From NCBI GenBank assembly GCA_963791325.1, contig CAWBRU010000009.1, positions 248,001-312,000 of the forward strand: a DNA stretch of 64,000 nt. Direction: 5' to 3'. Under the pieces are notes generated by a model. The model was not told where the DNA came from, did not search any database, and saw nothing but the letters and a program-made list of their open reading frames with translations. This stretch comes from JBEVJK01 sp963791325. Its GTDB lineage: Bacteria > Pseudomonadota > Alphaproteobacteria > Rhizobiales > Rhizobiaceae. The position numbers and the translations under genes are program-made. Shown piece by piece: positions 8,837 through 18,040 of this stretch (its first letter is position 1; every line of letters begins with the position of its first letter).

Positions 8837-9053
8837 CGGCTCAACTTTCAATTTTTCTGAACGAAGTCATCATTTCATTTCGTTTGATTGAACCGCAGCC
8901 AGGCTCCATAGTCAAGGGTGCAGGACGAAATCCTGCCGCGCAATGTCAGGGATCTGGATCCGGTTTTCCGCTCTGAATTGCCGCGACGAGGAGCTTGAGC
9001 AGAGCGCCGAGGCGAAAAATTCGGTGCACTGCTTCCGACAGAGGAGACGGACC

Positions 9054-9227
9054 ATGTCGATCTATACCGCTTTGCACAATCTCGCCATCGAGTGGCACGC
9101 GGCCCGCGAGGAAGCGCGGACCCGGAGGATGATCGCCTCCCTGCCCGTCGAGGTTCAGAAGGATATCGGCTGGCCCGACAGCGTCGTCAGCCGCACCACG
9201 GCCGGCCGCCGCGACCTGCGTCGTTGA
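9054..9227 (+). CDS. Small DUF1127-like protein
   Basis: The ATG at 9054 follows GAGGAGACGG, a good ribosome site, and the ORF encodes 57 residues. The centre RRMIASLPVEVQKDIGWPDS resembles the DUF1127 (YjiS-like) helix with its typical L-x-DIG-W/L pattern. Such short Arg-rich proteins are abundant in Rhizobiales; some act in phosphate or RNA-related regulation. The gene is divergent from the LysR regulator. Function is not determined here. Confidence 0.7.
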   Translation: MSIYTALHNLAIEWHAAREEARTRRMIASLPVEVQKDIGWPDSVVSRTTAGRRDLRR

Positions 9228-9302
9228 GCGCGCCATGGGCCGCTGTGCCGCGCCGCCCTGCCGATGCGCAGGCGGCGCGGCAGTTGCCCTGCAGCGGCGG
9301 CA

Positions 9303-9318
9303 TGCCGCATATGCGGCA
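9303..9318. repeat. Perfect 16-bp palindrome in an intergenic region
   Basis: TGCCGCAT is followed directly by ATGCGGCA, a perfect inverted repeat without loop, in the 316-bp stretch between two small genes. The arrangement could be a dimeric regulator site. The rest of the stretch holds a run of A/T bases (about 9345-9420) and no gene. Confidence 0.5.
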
Positions 9319-9543
9319 TTTGCATAGCATCGGAAGGTCGTAGGTAAATTGCAGGGATTAAAGGACTTTTTACCACTTTTGCGCAGAGGCGAAATGTCGC
9401 GGCGTCGTTTTTTCAAAAGGCCGCTTCGCTTTTGATGCTGAAGTCCTTCGGCGGCATTCCTATATCAGCGGTGTCCAACGAGTTGCCCCACTCCTCCTTC
9501 AGCGAAGGCACCCCGTGTAACTCTGACTGCATGGAGACGTGTC

Positions 9544-9678
9544 ATGAAAATGTTTTCCCGCCTGTTCTCGCGCCGTGACGGCAACTTGACGACCGCCCTT
9601 GAGCGGCAGCGCCTTGGCCGCACGATGCCCGGCCAGACTGCCGCCCTCAACGGCACGCGCCTCGGCATCCTCGTCTAA
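9544..9678 (+). CDS. Small basic peptide, hypothetical
   Basis: A 44-codon ORF starts at ATG 9544 after ATGGAGACGTGTC, with a GGAGA ribosome site, and ends with TAA at 9676-9678. The peptide begins MKMFSRLFSRRDGN and ends NGTRLGILV; it is Arg-rich and not obviously exported. It is followed within 25 bp by a GC-rich hairpin. Translation is plausible from the ribosome site but the family is unknown. Confidence 0.4.
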   Translation: MKMFSRLFSRRDGNLTTALERQRLGRTMPGQTAALNGTRLGILV

Positions 9679-9699
9679 AGCATTCCCAGGAAATTTGGG

Positions 9700-9717
9700 T
9701 CCCGGCTTACGCCGGGA
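9700..9717. repeat. GC-rich stem-loop (REP-like or terminator-like)
   Basis: TCCCGGC, loop TTAC, GCCGGGA forms a perfect 7-bp stem 22 bp after the small ORF. There is no T run, so it is either a weak terminator or a copy of the GTCCCGGC...GCCGGGA intergenic repeats common in Bradyrhizobium-type genomes. Confidence 0.5.
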
Positions 9718-9940
9718 TCCTGGAACGTCGAGACGCCGCGCACGGCCTGACGGCCGGCGCGGCGATTGTTCGTCCGGGGCGGCCTCAACCGGCCGACGAT
9801 GTCGCAAAGCGAACAGCCGCGGCCCGCGCCTATTTTTGCCCGCCGACCGCGCCGCCCATTGACAGCCCACAATTTTCCTGATGACGCTTTGCTGATCGCG
9901 ACATTTCCGGCGCGACTTTGCCGCCCGCACGAGGCTGCCC

Positions 9941-10942
9941 GTGAACGCCATAAGACACCCGCTCAAGCGATCGCTCGTTTTCTTCCTCGTTCCGGATTTC
10001 ACCATGGTCGCATTTGCGACGGCGCTCGATCCGCTGAGGCTTGCCAACCGGATGCTCGGCTACGAAGCCTACAAGTGGCGGCTGGCGAGCGTCGACGGGC
10101 GTCCGGTGCGCGCCTCCAACGGCGTCGAATGCGCGGTCGACACCTCGCTCGACGACGAGCGTCGCAAGATGGCGGGCGCCGACCGCCCCTCGATGGTGGT
10201 GGTGTGCAGCGGCATCAACGTCGAGAGCTATCAGAACCGCTCGGTATTTGCCTGGCTGCGCGAGGAGTACAACCGCGGCGTGGCCGTCGGCGGCCTTTGC
10301 ACCGGCGCCTATGTGCTTGCGGCTGCCGGGCTGCTGTCGAACAAGCGCTGCGCCATCCACTGGGAGAACCTGCCCGGCTTCTCGGAAGCCTTCCCGAAGG
10401 CCAACGTCTTTGCCGATCTGTTCGAGGTCGACCAGAACATCCACACCTGCGCCGGCGGCACGGCGGCGCTCGACATGATGCTGAAGCTGATCGGCGATGA
10501 TTTCGACGAGACGCTGGTCAACCGGGTCTGCGAGCAGGTCCTGACCGACCGCGTGCGCAGCCCGACAGACCGTCAGCGGCTGCCGCTGCGGGCCCGCCTC
10601 GGCGTCCAGAATGCCAAGGTGCTGACCATCATCGAGCTGATGGAGGCCAACCTTTCCGAGCCGCTGTCGCTGATCGAGATCGCCGACGCGGTCGGTCTCT
10701 CCCGCCGCCAGATCGAGCGGCTCTTCCGCACCGAGATGGGCCGCTCGCCGGCCCGCTATTACCTGGAGATCCGGCTCGACCGGGCGCGGCACCTGCTCAT
10801 CCAGTCGTCGCTGCCGGTGGTCGAGGTGGCGGTGGCCTGCGGCTTCGTCTCGGCCTCGCATTTCTCGAAATGCTATCGCGAGCTCTACGCCCGCTCGCCC
10901 CAGCAGGAGCGGATCGACCGCAAGCAGCTGCTCGCCGCCTGA
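9941..10942 (+). CDS. GlxA-family (DJ-1/PfpI plus AraC) transcriptional regulator, GbdR/SouR-like
   Basis: The start codon is GTG at 9941; the product is 333 residues. The N-terminal GATase1-like domain has FFLVPDFTMVAFATALDPLR and the elbow AVGGLCTGAYVLAAAGLL. An AraC-type double HTH follows (LSLIEIADAVGLSRRQIERL, then FVSASHFSKCYRELY). Regulators of this architecture include GbdR and SouR, which sense glycine betaine/dimethylglycine and sarcosine and switch on their breakdown genes. With soxBDAG and three dimethylglycine dehydrogenase-like genes in the next 20 kb, the same role here is a strong inference. No operator site was identified. Confidence 0.87.
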   Translation: MNAIRHPLKRSLVFFLVPDFTMVAFATALDPLRLANRMLGYEAYKWRLASVDGRPVRASNGVECAVDTSLDDERRKMAGADRPSMVVVCSGINVESYQNRSVFAWLREEYNRGVAVGGLCTGAYVLAAAGLLSNKRCAIHWENLPGFSEAFPKANVFADLFEVDQNIHTCAGGTAALDMMLKLIGDDFDETLVNRVCEQVLTDRVRSPTDRQRLPLRARLGVQNAKVLTIIELMEANLSEPLSLIEIADAVGLSRRQIERLFRTEMGRSPARYYLEIRLDRARHLLIQSSLPVVEVAVACGFVSASHFSKCYRELYARSPQQERIDRKQLLAA

Positions 10943-11004
10943 GCGCAGAAATCTCGGCCGAGGGGACGAGCGCGATCACCGATTCGAAGAAACGCTGATC
11001 CGGT

Positions 11005-11826
11005 CTAGTGGTTGTCCCACATCCAGGACCGGTCCTGCCACATCTTCTCGCCGATCAGGCAGTCATAGCCGTTGTCGGCCGCGGCCAGCGCCAGCGGCGG
11101 CGCGACGCCGACCGGCGCGCGCCCGGCGAGCTCGAGCACCAGCTTGCGGCGTACCGCGTCGGGGAACTGCTCCCAATCGTTGACCGGCACCATGAAGGCG
11201 CCGGGGCCGCCGATGACGCAGTCGGTATAGTACTTGTCGAGATCGTCGACGTCATAGGCGCTCGACAGCCCGCCATTGGTCATCAGCGGCAGGCCGTTGA
11301 TGGTGATCCCCTGCGCAACGACCGTGTCGCGCGTCGCTGCGACCGGCGGCCCCTGGTTGTTGGGTCCGTCGCCGGACACGTCGATCACCCGCTTGAGGCC
11401 GCGATAGGGGCTCTCGGCGAACAGGTCGGTGGCGAATTCGAGCGCGCTGGCGATCGATGTCCGGCGGGCGCTGTTGGGCGGCATGGCCGAGAGCCGGGCG
11501 GCGACGCGCTCCGCGTCGGCGCGATTGGCGATGATCGTCCACGGCACGATGACGTGGTGCGAGGTCGATCCCGCCCATTCGAAATAGCTCACCGCGATAC
11601 GGCCATTGGTGCCGTCCTTGATCGCGTCGATCACCTTGTCGTCGGTGAGTGCCGCGGCATAGCCGTGGCGCTGGATCTCGAGCTCGTCCGGCGACATCGA
11701 CAGCGACACGTCGACGGCCAGGATCAACTCGACGTCGACGGTGTCCGCAGCCGGCGCCGGTGAGGCGGCCATCAACAAGGCTGCACCGCCGATCAGGAAC
11801 CCAATTTGGCGAAGACCGAGGGGCAT
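11005..11826 (-). CDS. DUF1194 protein with von Willebrand factor A-like domain, secreted
   Basis: This 273-residue protein has an N-terminal signal peptide (IGFLIGGAALLMAASPAPAA). The VWA-like fold carries a MIDAS-type DVSLSMS motif at about residues 39-45, NSARRTSIASAL and VIDVSGDGPNNQG. DUF1194 proteins are exported and of unknown function, probably binding a partner through a metal ion. The gene is convergent with the GlxA regulator. Its upstream region is the repeat block at 11.9-12.3 kb. Confidence 0.88.
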   Translation of the reverse strand: MPLGLRQIGFLIGGAALLMAASPAPAADTVDVELILAVDVSLSMSPDELEIQRHGYAAALTDDKVIDAIKDGTNGRIAVSYFEWAGSTSHHVIVPWTIIANRADAERVAARLSAMPPNSARRTSIASALEFATDLFAESPYRGLKRVIDVSGDGPNNQGPPVAATRDTVVAQGITINGLPLMTNGGLSSAYDVDDLDKYYTDCVIGGPGAFMVPVNDWEQFPDAVRRKLVLELAGRAPVGVAPPLALAAADNGYDCLIGEKMWQDRSWMWDNH

Positions 11827-11915
11827 GCCGCAACGTTAGGCTGACGGGAGAGCCTCCTCAAAGCCCGAAAGTGCCGCGCTGCGTTCACGATTGCGCGACG
11901 GGCCGATGCTGCCTG

Positions 11916-12321
11916 TGCGTCCTTCGAGGCTCGGCTATCGCCTCGGACCTCAGGATGAGGAAGGAGAGAGCGCTTCAGGACAGGGCCGGCAATGCCTGGG
12001 AAGGCAAAGCTCCGCCGCCCAACCAGGTAGGTGAGCGCCGCCCGCCCTCATCCTGAGGTGCGAGCCCGCACCACGGCCCTGAACGGGCACCATCCTTTGG
12101 AAGGCAAAGCTCCGCCGCCCAACCAGGTAGGTGAGCGCCGACCGCCTCATCCTGAGGTGCGAGCCCGCACCACGGGCCTGAACGGCCACCATCCTTTGGA
12201 AGGCAAAGCTCCGCCGCCCAACCAGGTAGGTGAGCGCCGCCCGCCCTCATCCTGAGGTGCGAGCCCGCACCACGGCCCTGAACGGGCACCATCCTTTGGA
12301 AGGCGAGCCTCGAAGGACGCA
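11916..12321. repeat. Composite intergenic repeat bounded by 18-bp perfect inverted repeats
   Basis: TGCGTCCTTCGAGGCTCG at 11916-11933 is the exact reverse complement of 12304-12321. Inside the block are an inverted CCTCAGGATGAGG at about 11948-11960 and three forward copies of CTCATCCTGAGG within the tandem units. The arms and the CCTCA...TGAGG core look like the short mobile intergenic repeats found in Bradyrhizobium and Rhodopseudomonas genomes. No ORF inside is convincing. The block separates the DUF1194 gene from a FAD/GcvT gene. Confidence 0.75.
12001..12299. repeat. Three tandem copies of a ~100-bp repeat
   Basis: Units begin AAGGCAAAGCTCCGCCGCCC at 12001, 12101 and 12200 (100, 99 and 100 bp). 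They are nearly identical; copy two differs at a few bases and lacks one base. Units are contiguous with no spacers, so this is not a CRISPR array. The repeated frames encode artificial peptides only. Confidence 0.9.
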
Positions 12322-12339
12322 GGAAAAAGATCTCCGGCC

Positions 12340-14859
12340 CTATGCGTCGGCACGCAAGGCGTTGTTGTCCGGATCGAACGGGCTCTCCCCGATCACCTTG
12401 GCCTTGTAGAGCCTGCCCAGGATCCTGATCTCCAGCGCCGTGCCGTCTGCGGCATGTTCGGGCCGCACCATGGCGAGCGCCAGGGATTTGCCGACGCGGA
12501 AGCCGTAGCCGCCATTGGTGGCGCGGCCGACCAGCTCGCCGTCGCGATAGATCGCCTCCGAGCCGCGCGCATCGGCGTCGGTGATACCCCCCACCTCGAG
12601 CGTCACAAAGGTCCATTTCGGCCCTTGCTCGCGCAGGCGCACGAGCGCGTCGCGGCCGATGAAATCGCCTTTGTTCGGGATGGACGAACCGGTCGAGGCC
12701 GCATTCCCAGGCCGAATATTCGATCGACAGCTCGCGCGGGATCAGCCGGTAGCTCTTCTCGATCGCCATCGCGGTCATGGCGCGGATGCCGAACGGCTTG
12801 ATGCCGAACTCCTGCGCCCGCGTCCATCAGCCGGTCGAAAATGTGGTTCTGCATCTCGATCGGATGGTGAAGCTCCCAGCCGAGCTCGCCGACGAAATTG
12901 ACGCGCAATGCGTGAGCGGTCGCCGCGCCGACCGAGATCTGCTTGCCCGACAGCCACGGGAAAGAGGCATTGTCGAGCGGCGTGCGGGTGAGTTTTTGCA
13001 GCACCTTGCGGCTGTTGGGGCCGGCCAGCACCAGCACGCCCCATTGGGTGGTGACCGGGGTCATGCTGCACGCTGCCGTCGGCCGGCAGGAGCTTGCGCA
13101 AAACGTCATGGTCGTGCGCCTCGAAGGCGCCGGCCGAGACCAGATAGAAGCCGCCGGGCTGGCGGTAGACGGTGAACTCGCTGCGCACGCCGCCATGCCG
13201 GGTGAGCAGGTGGCAAAGCGCGATGCGGCCGACCTTCTTCGGGATCCGGTTGGCCAGGATCGAATCCAGCCAGGCTTCCGCGCCCCGGCCGCCGATCCAG
13301 CATTTGGCGAACGGCGACATGTCCTGCAGGCCGACATTCTCGGTGACGTTGCGCACCTCGTTGCCGACATGGTCGAAATAGTTGGAGCGCCGGAACGACC
13401 ACTTCTCGACGATCCGGCCGTCGGCCAGCGGCGGCGCGTGGTTGTGGTCGGTCAGCACGTCGGCGCCGACGCCGAGCTCCGCCTTCGGCACCGCGTAGCC
13501 GGCCGGTGCGAACCAGTTCGGCCGCTCCCAGCCGTAGACCGAGCCGAACACCGCACCCAGCGCCTTCATCCGGTCGTAGCAGGGTGTCGTCTTCAGCGGC
13601 CGTGCTGCGGCCCGCTCCTCGTCGGGATAGTGCATGGTGAAGACATTGGCGTAGGCCTCCTCGTTCTTCTGCTTGAGGTAGCCCTCGGTGGCATAGGAGC
13701 CGAAGCGGCGCGGGTCGACGCCCATCATGTCGATCGTCGGCTCGCCGTCGACGATCCACTCGGCGATCTGCCAGCCGGCGCCGCCGGCCGCCGTCACGCC
13801 GAAGGAGTGACCCTCGTTCAGCCAGAAATTCTTCAGGCCCGGCGCCGGCCCGACGATCGGCGAGCCGTCGGGCGTATAGGCGATGGCGCCGTTGTAGACC
13901 TTCTTGATGCCGACCTCGCCGAACGCCGGCACCCGCACGATCGCCGCCTCGATATGCGGCATCAGCCGCTCGAGGTCTTCCTGGAACAGCTCATACTCGC
14001 TGTCGTCGGACGGGCCGTCGACATAGCAGACCGGCGCGCCGTTCTCGTAGGGGCCGAGCAGCAGGCCGCCATTTTCCTCGCGCATGTACCAGGAGCTGTC
14101 GCTCTCGCGCAGCACGCCCATCTCCGGCAGGCCCTGCCGCTTGCGCTCGACGATCGCGGGATGCGGCTCGGTGACGATATATTGATGCTCGACCGGGATC
14201 ACCGGCACGTTCAAGCCGACCATGGCGCCGGTGCGCCGGGCGAAATTGCCGGTGCAGGAGACGACATGCTCGGCAACGATCTCGCCCTTGTCCGTCGTCA
14301 CCCGCCAGCGGCCGTCGCCGGTCGGCGCAATCGCGGTCACCGTGGTGTTGCGGTGGATGGTGGCCCCGCGGTCGCGGGCGCCCTTGGCGAGCGCCTGGGT
14401 GAGGTCGGCCGGCTGGATGTAGCCGTCCTGCGGGTGCTGCAGGGCGCCGAGCAGCCCGTCGGTCTCGCACAACGGCCAGACCTCCTTGACTTCGGCCGGC
14501 GACAACAGCCTGACCGGCACGTCGATGGTCTCGGCAATGCCGGCATAATACTGATATTCGTCCCAGCGGTCCTTGGTGCGGGCGAGCCGGATGTTGGTGC
14601 AATTGCTGAAGCCGACATTCATGCCGGTCTCCTTGCCGAGCTCCTGATAGAAGCGCACCGAATATTTGTGGATCTGGCCGACCGAGTAGCTCATGTTGAA
14701 CAGCGGCAGCAGGCCGGCTGCGTGCCATGTCGAGCCCGAGGTGAGCTCCTTGCGCTCGAGGAGGACGGCGTCGCCGAAACCCTTCTTGGCCAGATGGTAG
14801 AGCGTCGAGACGCCGACCACCCCGCCGCCGATGACGACTGCACGCGCTTGGCTCTGCAT
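12340..14859 (-). pseudogene. FAD plus GcvT dehydrogenase (dimethylglycine dehydrogenase-like), three frameshifts
   Basis: The intact first part (14859 to about 13070) shows FAD binding (VVIGGGVVGVSTLYHLAKKG), the flavin-linking His of SGSTWHAAGL at residue 46 and the DAO fold. The GcvT/folate domain continues through three other frames: TTQWGVLVLAGPNSRKVLQK, then AMTAMAIEKSYRLIPRELS, then EVGGITDADARGSEAIYRDG to the stop at 12340. Each break needs one base removed, near 13064-13072, 12809-12813 and 12674-12679. All segments are stop-free and total length (about 838) is normal. In family members the FAD domain oxidises an N-methyl group and the GcvT domain passes the carbon to tetrahydrofolate. 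Either sequence error or very recent inactivation. Confidence 0.85.
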
Positions 14860-15015
14860 TCCGGAACTCCCCTTCGACGGCGCGGCCGCGGACCGGGCGG
14901 CCGGCCAACCGCTTTCACGATCCGCGCCGACATTATGCCGGGGAGAGAGGCGCTTCGCTGCCTGTTTGCGACATCGCCAAAGCGGCGCGCGACGACGGCC
15001 TGCGGCCGGCGCCGG

Positions 15016-15279
15016 CTACTTGATCGTCGCCTTGCCGCCGGTGATCTCGACCGTCTCGCTGCCGGTCAGCGCTTCGCGGTCGCCATTGGGCAGGGTGACG
15101 AAACAGCCGGATTTGCAGAATTCGACGGTCTCACCGGCGGCGATCGCCAGCTCGGTCTTGGAGCCGCCTTCGGTGACCACCAGCGTGCGCGGCTCGCTGT
15201 CGTGATTGACCACGCTCGCCGCCCATCCCTGGGCGCCGATCATCCCCAGAACGCCGGCCGCCGCCACCAACCTCAACAT
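15016..15279 (-). CDS. Small periplasmic protein, hypothetical
   Basis: The 87-residue ORF has a signal peptide (LRLVAAAGVLGMIGAQGWAA) and a short beta-rich mature part with two cysteines in EFCKSGCFVTLPNGD, which could form a disulfide. The ribosome site is weak. No known family is recognised. It lies upstream of the broken FAD/GcvT gene on the same strand, 156 bp away, and downstream of the MscS channel gene. Confidence 0.6.
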   Translation of the reverse strand: MLRLVAAAGVLGMIGAQGWAASVVNHDSEPRTLVVTEGGSKTELAIAAGETVEFCKSGCFVTLPNGDREALTGSETVEITGGKATIK

Positions 15280-15391
15280 CTCTATTTCGGTGTCGCCACC
15301 GCCTCTGCTTTGGAAAGGCTGTCCGCCCGTCTCGCAGGAATTCTATAGAGAAGACAAGCTGAACGCCATCTGAACGGCAGGCCCGGGGCCG

Positions 15392-17878
15392 TCAGGCGCG
15401 ATCGCTCTTCTTGATCCGCGGCGCGGCGAGCCGCGCCGCCTCCCCCTCGTCGGCAAGGCGCTCGACGGGACGAAGCGTGGGCGGGGCCGGGACGGGCTCC
15501 TCCGGCGCCGTCGACAGACGCTCGACATGGGCAATGCCAATTCCTTCGGCCGCCAGCGCCTCGACCATGGCGAAGCGCACCTCGTTCTGGGCGCCGAGCG
15601 AGTTCAGGATATCGGCGACGAAGACCCTGACCTCGAACATCATGGCGGTGTCGGCAAGGCTGGTGAACACCACCGAAGGCTCCGGGTTCTTGAGCACCAT
15701 CGGCTGGGCCCGCGCCACCGCCAACAGCACCGCATGGACGCGGCGCGGATCGGTGCCGTAGGCGATGTTGACGGGGATGTCGAGCCGGCCGAGCTTGTTG
15801 CGGTGGGTCCAGTTGCCGACCGCGGAGTTGATCAGCTCCGAATTGGGCAGGATCACCGTCTGGCGCTGGAACGTCTCGATCTCGGTCGCCCGTACGCTGA
15901 TCTTCTTGACCATGCCGGTCACCGAGCCGGCGACGATCCAGTCCCCCGCTTTGAATGGACGTTCAGCAAGCAGGATCAGGCCGGAGACGAAGTTGGAGAC
16001 GACGTTCTGCAAGCCGAAGCCGATGCCGAGCGACAGGCCGCCGGCGATCAGCGCCAGGTTCGACATGTCGATGCCGGCGGACGAGACGCCGACCAGGCCG
16101 GCAAGCGCCAGCCCGGCATAGCCGACCATGGTGCGGATCGAGTTGCGGACCCCGAGATCGACCTTGCCGCGGGCCATCACCGAGCCGTCGAGCCAGCCCT
16201 GGAACCAGCGGGTGACAAAATAGCCGATGGCGAAGACCAGCAGCCCGGTGAGCAGGCCGACGAGCGAGAACGACACCGAGCCAATGCGGATCTGCGTCGC
16301 CAGGCGGTAGCTCCAGCTGGTGATGTCGCCGGGCTGGAATCCCCACAGGAACAGGATCAGCGGCAGCCCGATCACCACCACCATGATGTTGATGCCTATG
16401 CTCACCACCAGTCCGAGCTGGTCGAGCGTGGTGTCGTCGAGGCTGAACACCCGCGCCACCCGGCGGCCGAAAGCGGTATTGGCGAAGGCGCCTTCGTCGG
16501 AGATCGCCCGGGCCGACAGGAAGCCGAGATACATCGTCGCAAGCACCGCGCCGGTGACGACGATCTGCGCCGACAGGAAGCGGGCAAAGCCGATGAAGCC
16601 GAGCAGCGCCGCGGCAATCGTTACGCCGCCCAGCGCAAACAGCGCGAAGCGCAGCAGCGGATGCCACGACCGCGCCTTGCCGTTCTCGTCGAAGAACGGG
16701 TGGACGACGCCGATCGAGATCACCATCAGCCCGGTGAGCACGGTGGCCGCCAGGCTTTCGCCGACCGTCAGCGACAGCGGCGAACCGAGCACCCGGTAGA
16801 CGGTGTTGAGGAAGGTATCGACGGCGGTGAACAGCGCAGTGGCCGAGATCAGCCACATCAACAGGCGCGCGGCGCGCGTCTCGACGGCGATTAGCCGCCA
16901 ATGCGGCAGGTTGGGCGACAGCACCGCCTGGCCCAGCCGGTGGACGAAGAACACCACGCAGGTGACCAGAAACAGCGACGCCATCATCGCGGCGATGTCG
17001 CCGCGAAGCACGTTGAAATAATCGTAGAGCGCGTAGGTGACGGCGAAGAAGGTGCCGAGCGCCACCGTCGGGATCAGCGTCGACCAGAACGCCACCGACA
17101 GCCGGCTGAGATAGGACGGGTTCTCGACCGTCGGGTCCGGCTCGAACAGGCCGCCGAGATAGCGCCGGCCGCCGACCAGGAGCACGAAGGCCGCAACCAG
17201 CGCCAACACCGTCGCCGACACCACCGATTGCAGCTTGAACTGGACGACGAAGCGCAGCCACGAGGAGGTGGTGCGGTAGAGGTCGCGGCTGGCGCTGCCG
17301 AAATCCTCCTCGACCTGGGTGAGCAGCGTGTAGTCGATGTCGTAGCGTTTGGTGAGCAGACGGGCAAACAGCTCGCGCCGCATGTCGGCGATCTGGCTGA
17401 TCATGCCGTTGATGCGGATCGACAGGTTCTCGGCGCCGCCGAGCAGGGCGTTGATGGCCGCCTTCTCGGTCAGCAGCGCCTGCCGCTCCGCGTTGACCGG
17501 ACCGGGCTCGGCCGGCTGATCCTTGTCGGGCGCGGGGCCGAGCTGGTCGAGGCGGCCGTTGATCTCCGACAGCCGCGGCCGGAAGGTCTGGCCGGCGGCC
17601 AAGAGGTCGTGGGCGAGTACTTCGAGCTTCAGCCGGATGTCGACGAGGCGCGCATCCTCGTCGGCATTGGCCTCCATCATCTTGGCGAGCGCGTCGGTCT
17701 CGCGGCCGATGGTGTCGACGACCTTGCCCTGCTCGGCGACCAGCGGCGAGCCGGCGACCTCGTCGGCCTGGGCAGCGACGCCATCGCCGAGCGCTGCCCC
17801 TCCGATCAGGAGGAGGAGCGCGGCGAAACGCAGGAAAGATCGCAGATGCATGCTGCCGGGCGACCCGCTGGCGTTCAT
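15392..17878 (-). CDS. Large MscS-family mechanosensitive channel (DUF3772 type)
   Basis: The 828-residue protein starts at ATG 17878, with a signal peptide (FLRFAALLLLIGGAALGDGV). A periplasmic helical region rich in coiled-coil heptads covers about residues 40-190. Then come many membrane helices and the MscS core: pore helix region IAGGLSLGIGFGLQNVVSNF, beta domain RPFKAGDWIVAGSVTGMVKK, and RATEIETFQRQTVILPNSEL. Such large MscS homologues release solutes on osmotic downshock. Placing it divergent from soxB, among genes for osmolyte breakdown, fits a cell that handles betaine-type osmolytes, although that link is inference. Confidence 0.9.
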   Translation of the reverse strand: MNASGSPGSMHLRSFLRFAALLLLIGGAALGDGVAAQADEVAGSPLVAEQGKVVDTIGRETDALAKMMEANADEDARLVDIRLKLEVLAHDLLAAGQTFRPRLSEINGRLDQLGPAPDKDQPAEPGPVNAERQALLTEKAAINALLGGAENLSIRINGMISQIADMRRELFARLLTKRYDIDYTLLTQVEEDFGSASRDLYRTTSSWLRFVVQFKLQSVVSATVLALVAAFVLLVGGRRYLGGLFEPDPTVENPSYLSRLSVAFWSTLIPTVALGTFFAVTYALYDYFNVLRGDIAAMMASLFLVTCVVFFVHRLGQAVLSPNLPHWRLIAVETRAARLLMWLISATALFTAVDTFLNTVYRVLGSPLSLTVGESLAATVLTGLMVISIGVVHPFFDENGKARSWHPLLRFALFALGGVTIAAALLGFIGFARFLSAQIVVTGAVLATMYLGFLSARAISDEGAFANTAFGRRVARVFSLDDTTLDQLGLVVSIGINIMVVVIGLPLILFLWGFQPGDITSWSYRLATQIRIGSVSFSLVGLLTGLLVFAIGYFVTRWFQGWLDGSVMARGKVDLGVRNSIRTMVGYAGLALAGLVGVSSAGIDMSNLALIAGGLSLGIGFGLQNVVSNFVSGLILLAERPFKAGDWIVAGSVTGMVKKISVRATEIETFQRQTVILPNSELINSAVGNWTHRNKLGRLDIPVNIAYGTDPRRVHAVLLAVARAQPMVLKNPEPSVVFTSLADTAMMFEVRVFVADILNSLGAQNEVRFAMVEALAAEGIGIAHVERLSTAPEEPVPAPPTLRPVERLADEGEAARLAAPRIKKSDRA

Positions 17879-18040
17879 GGTTCGATCGGCTGTCTTGTTA
17901 AAGATCGGCGGGCCGGGGCGCAAGCTCGGCTCGCGCCGCGCCGGCGTCGGCTGCGCGCAAGGCGATGGCGCAATACTGGCTTTCCGGCGCTTGCCTGATC
18001 TATAGTCTGCCGGCAATCCAGGCGGAGGGACTCCCGGTAA

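Noticed and set aside
12001..12299. CRISPR array
   Set aside because: The three ~100-bp units are contiguous with no unique spacers, and no cas genes are present.
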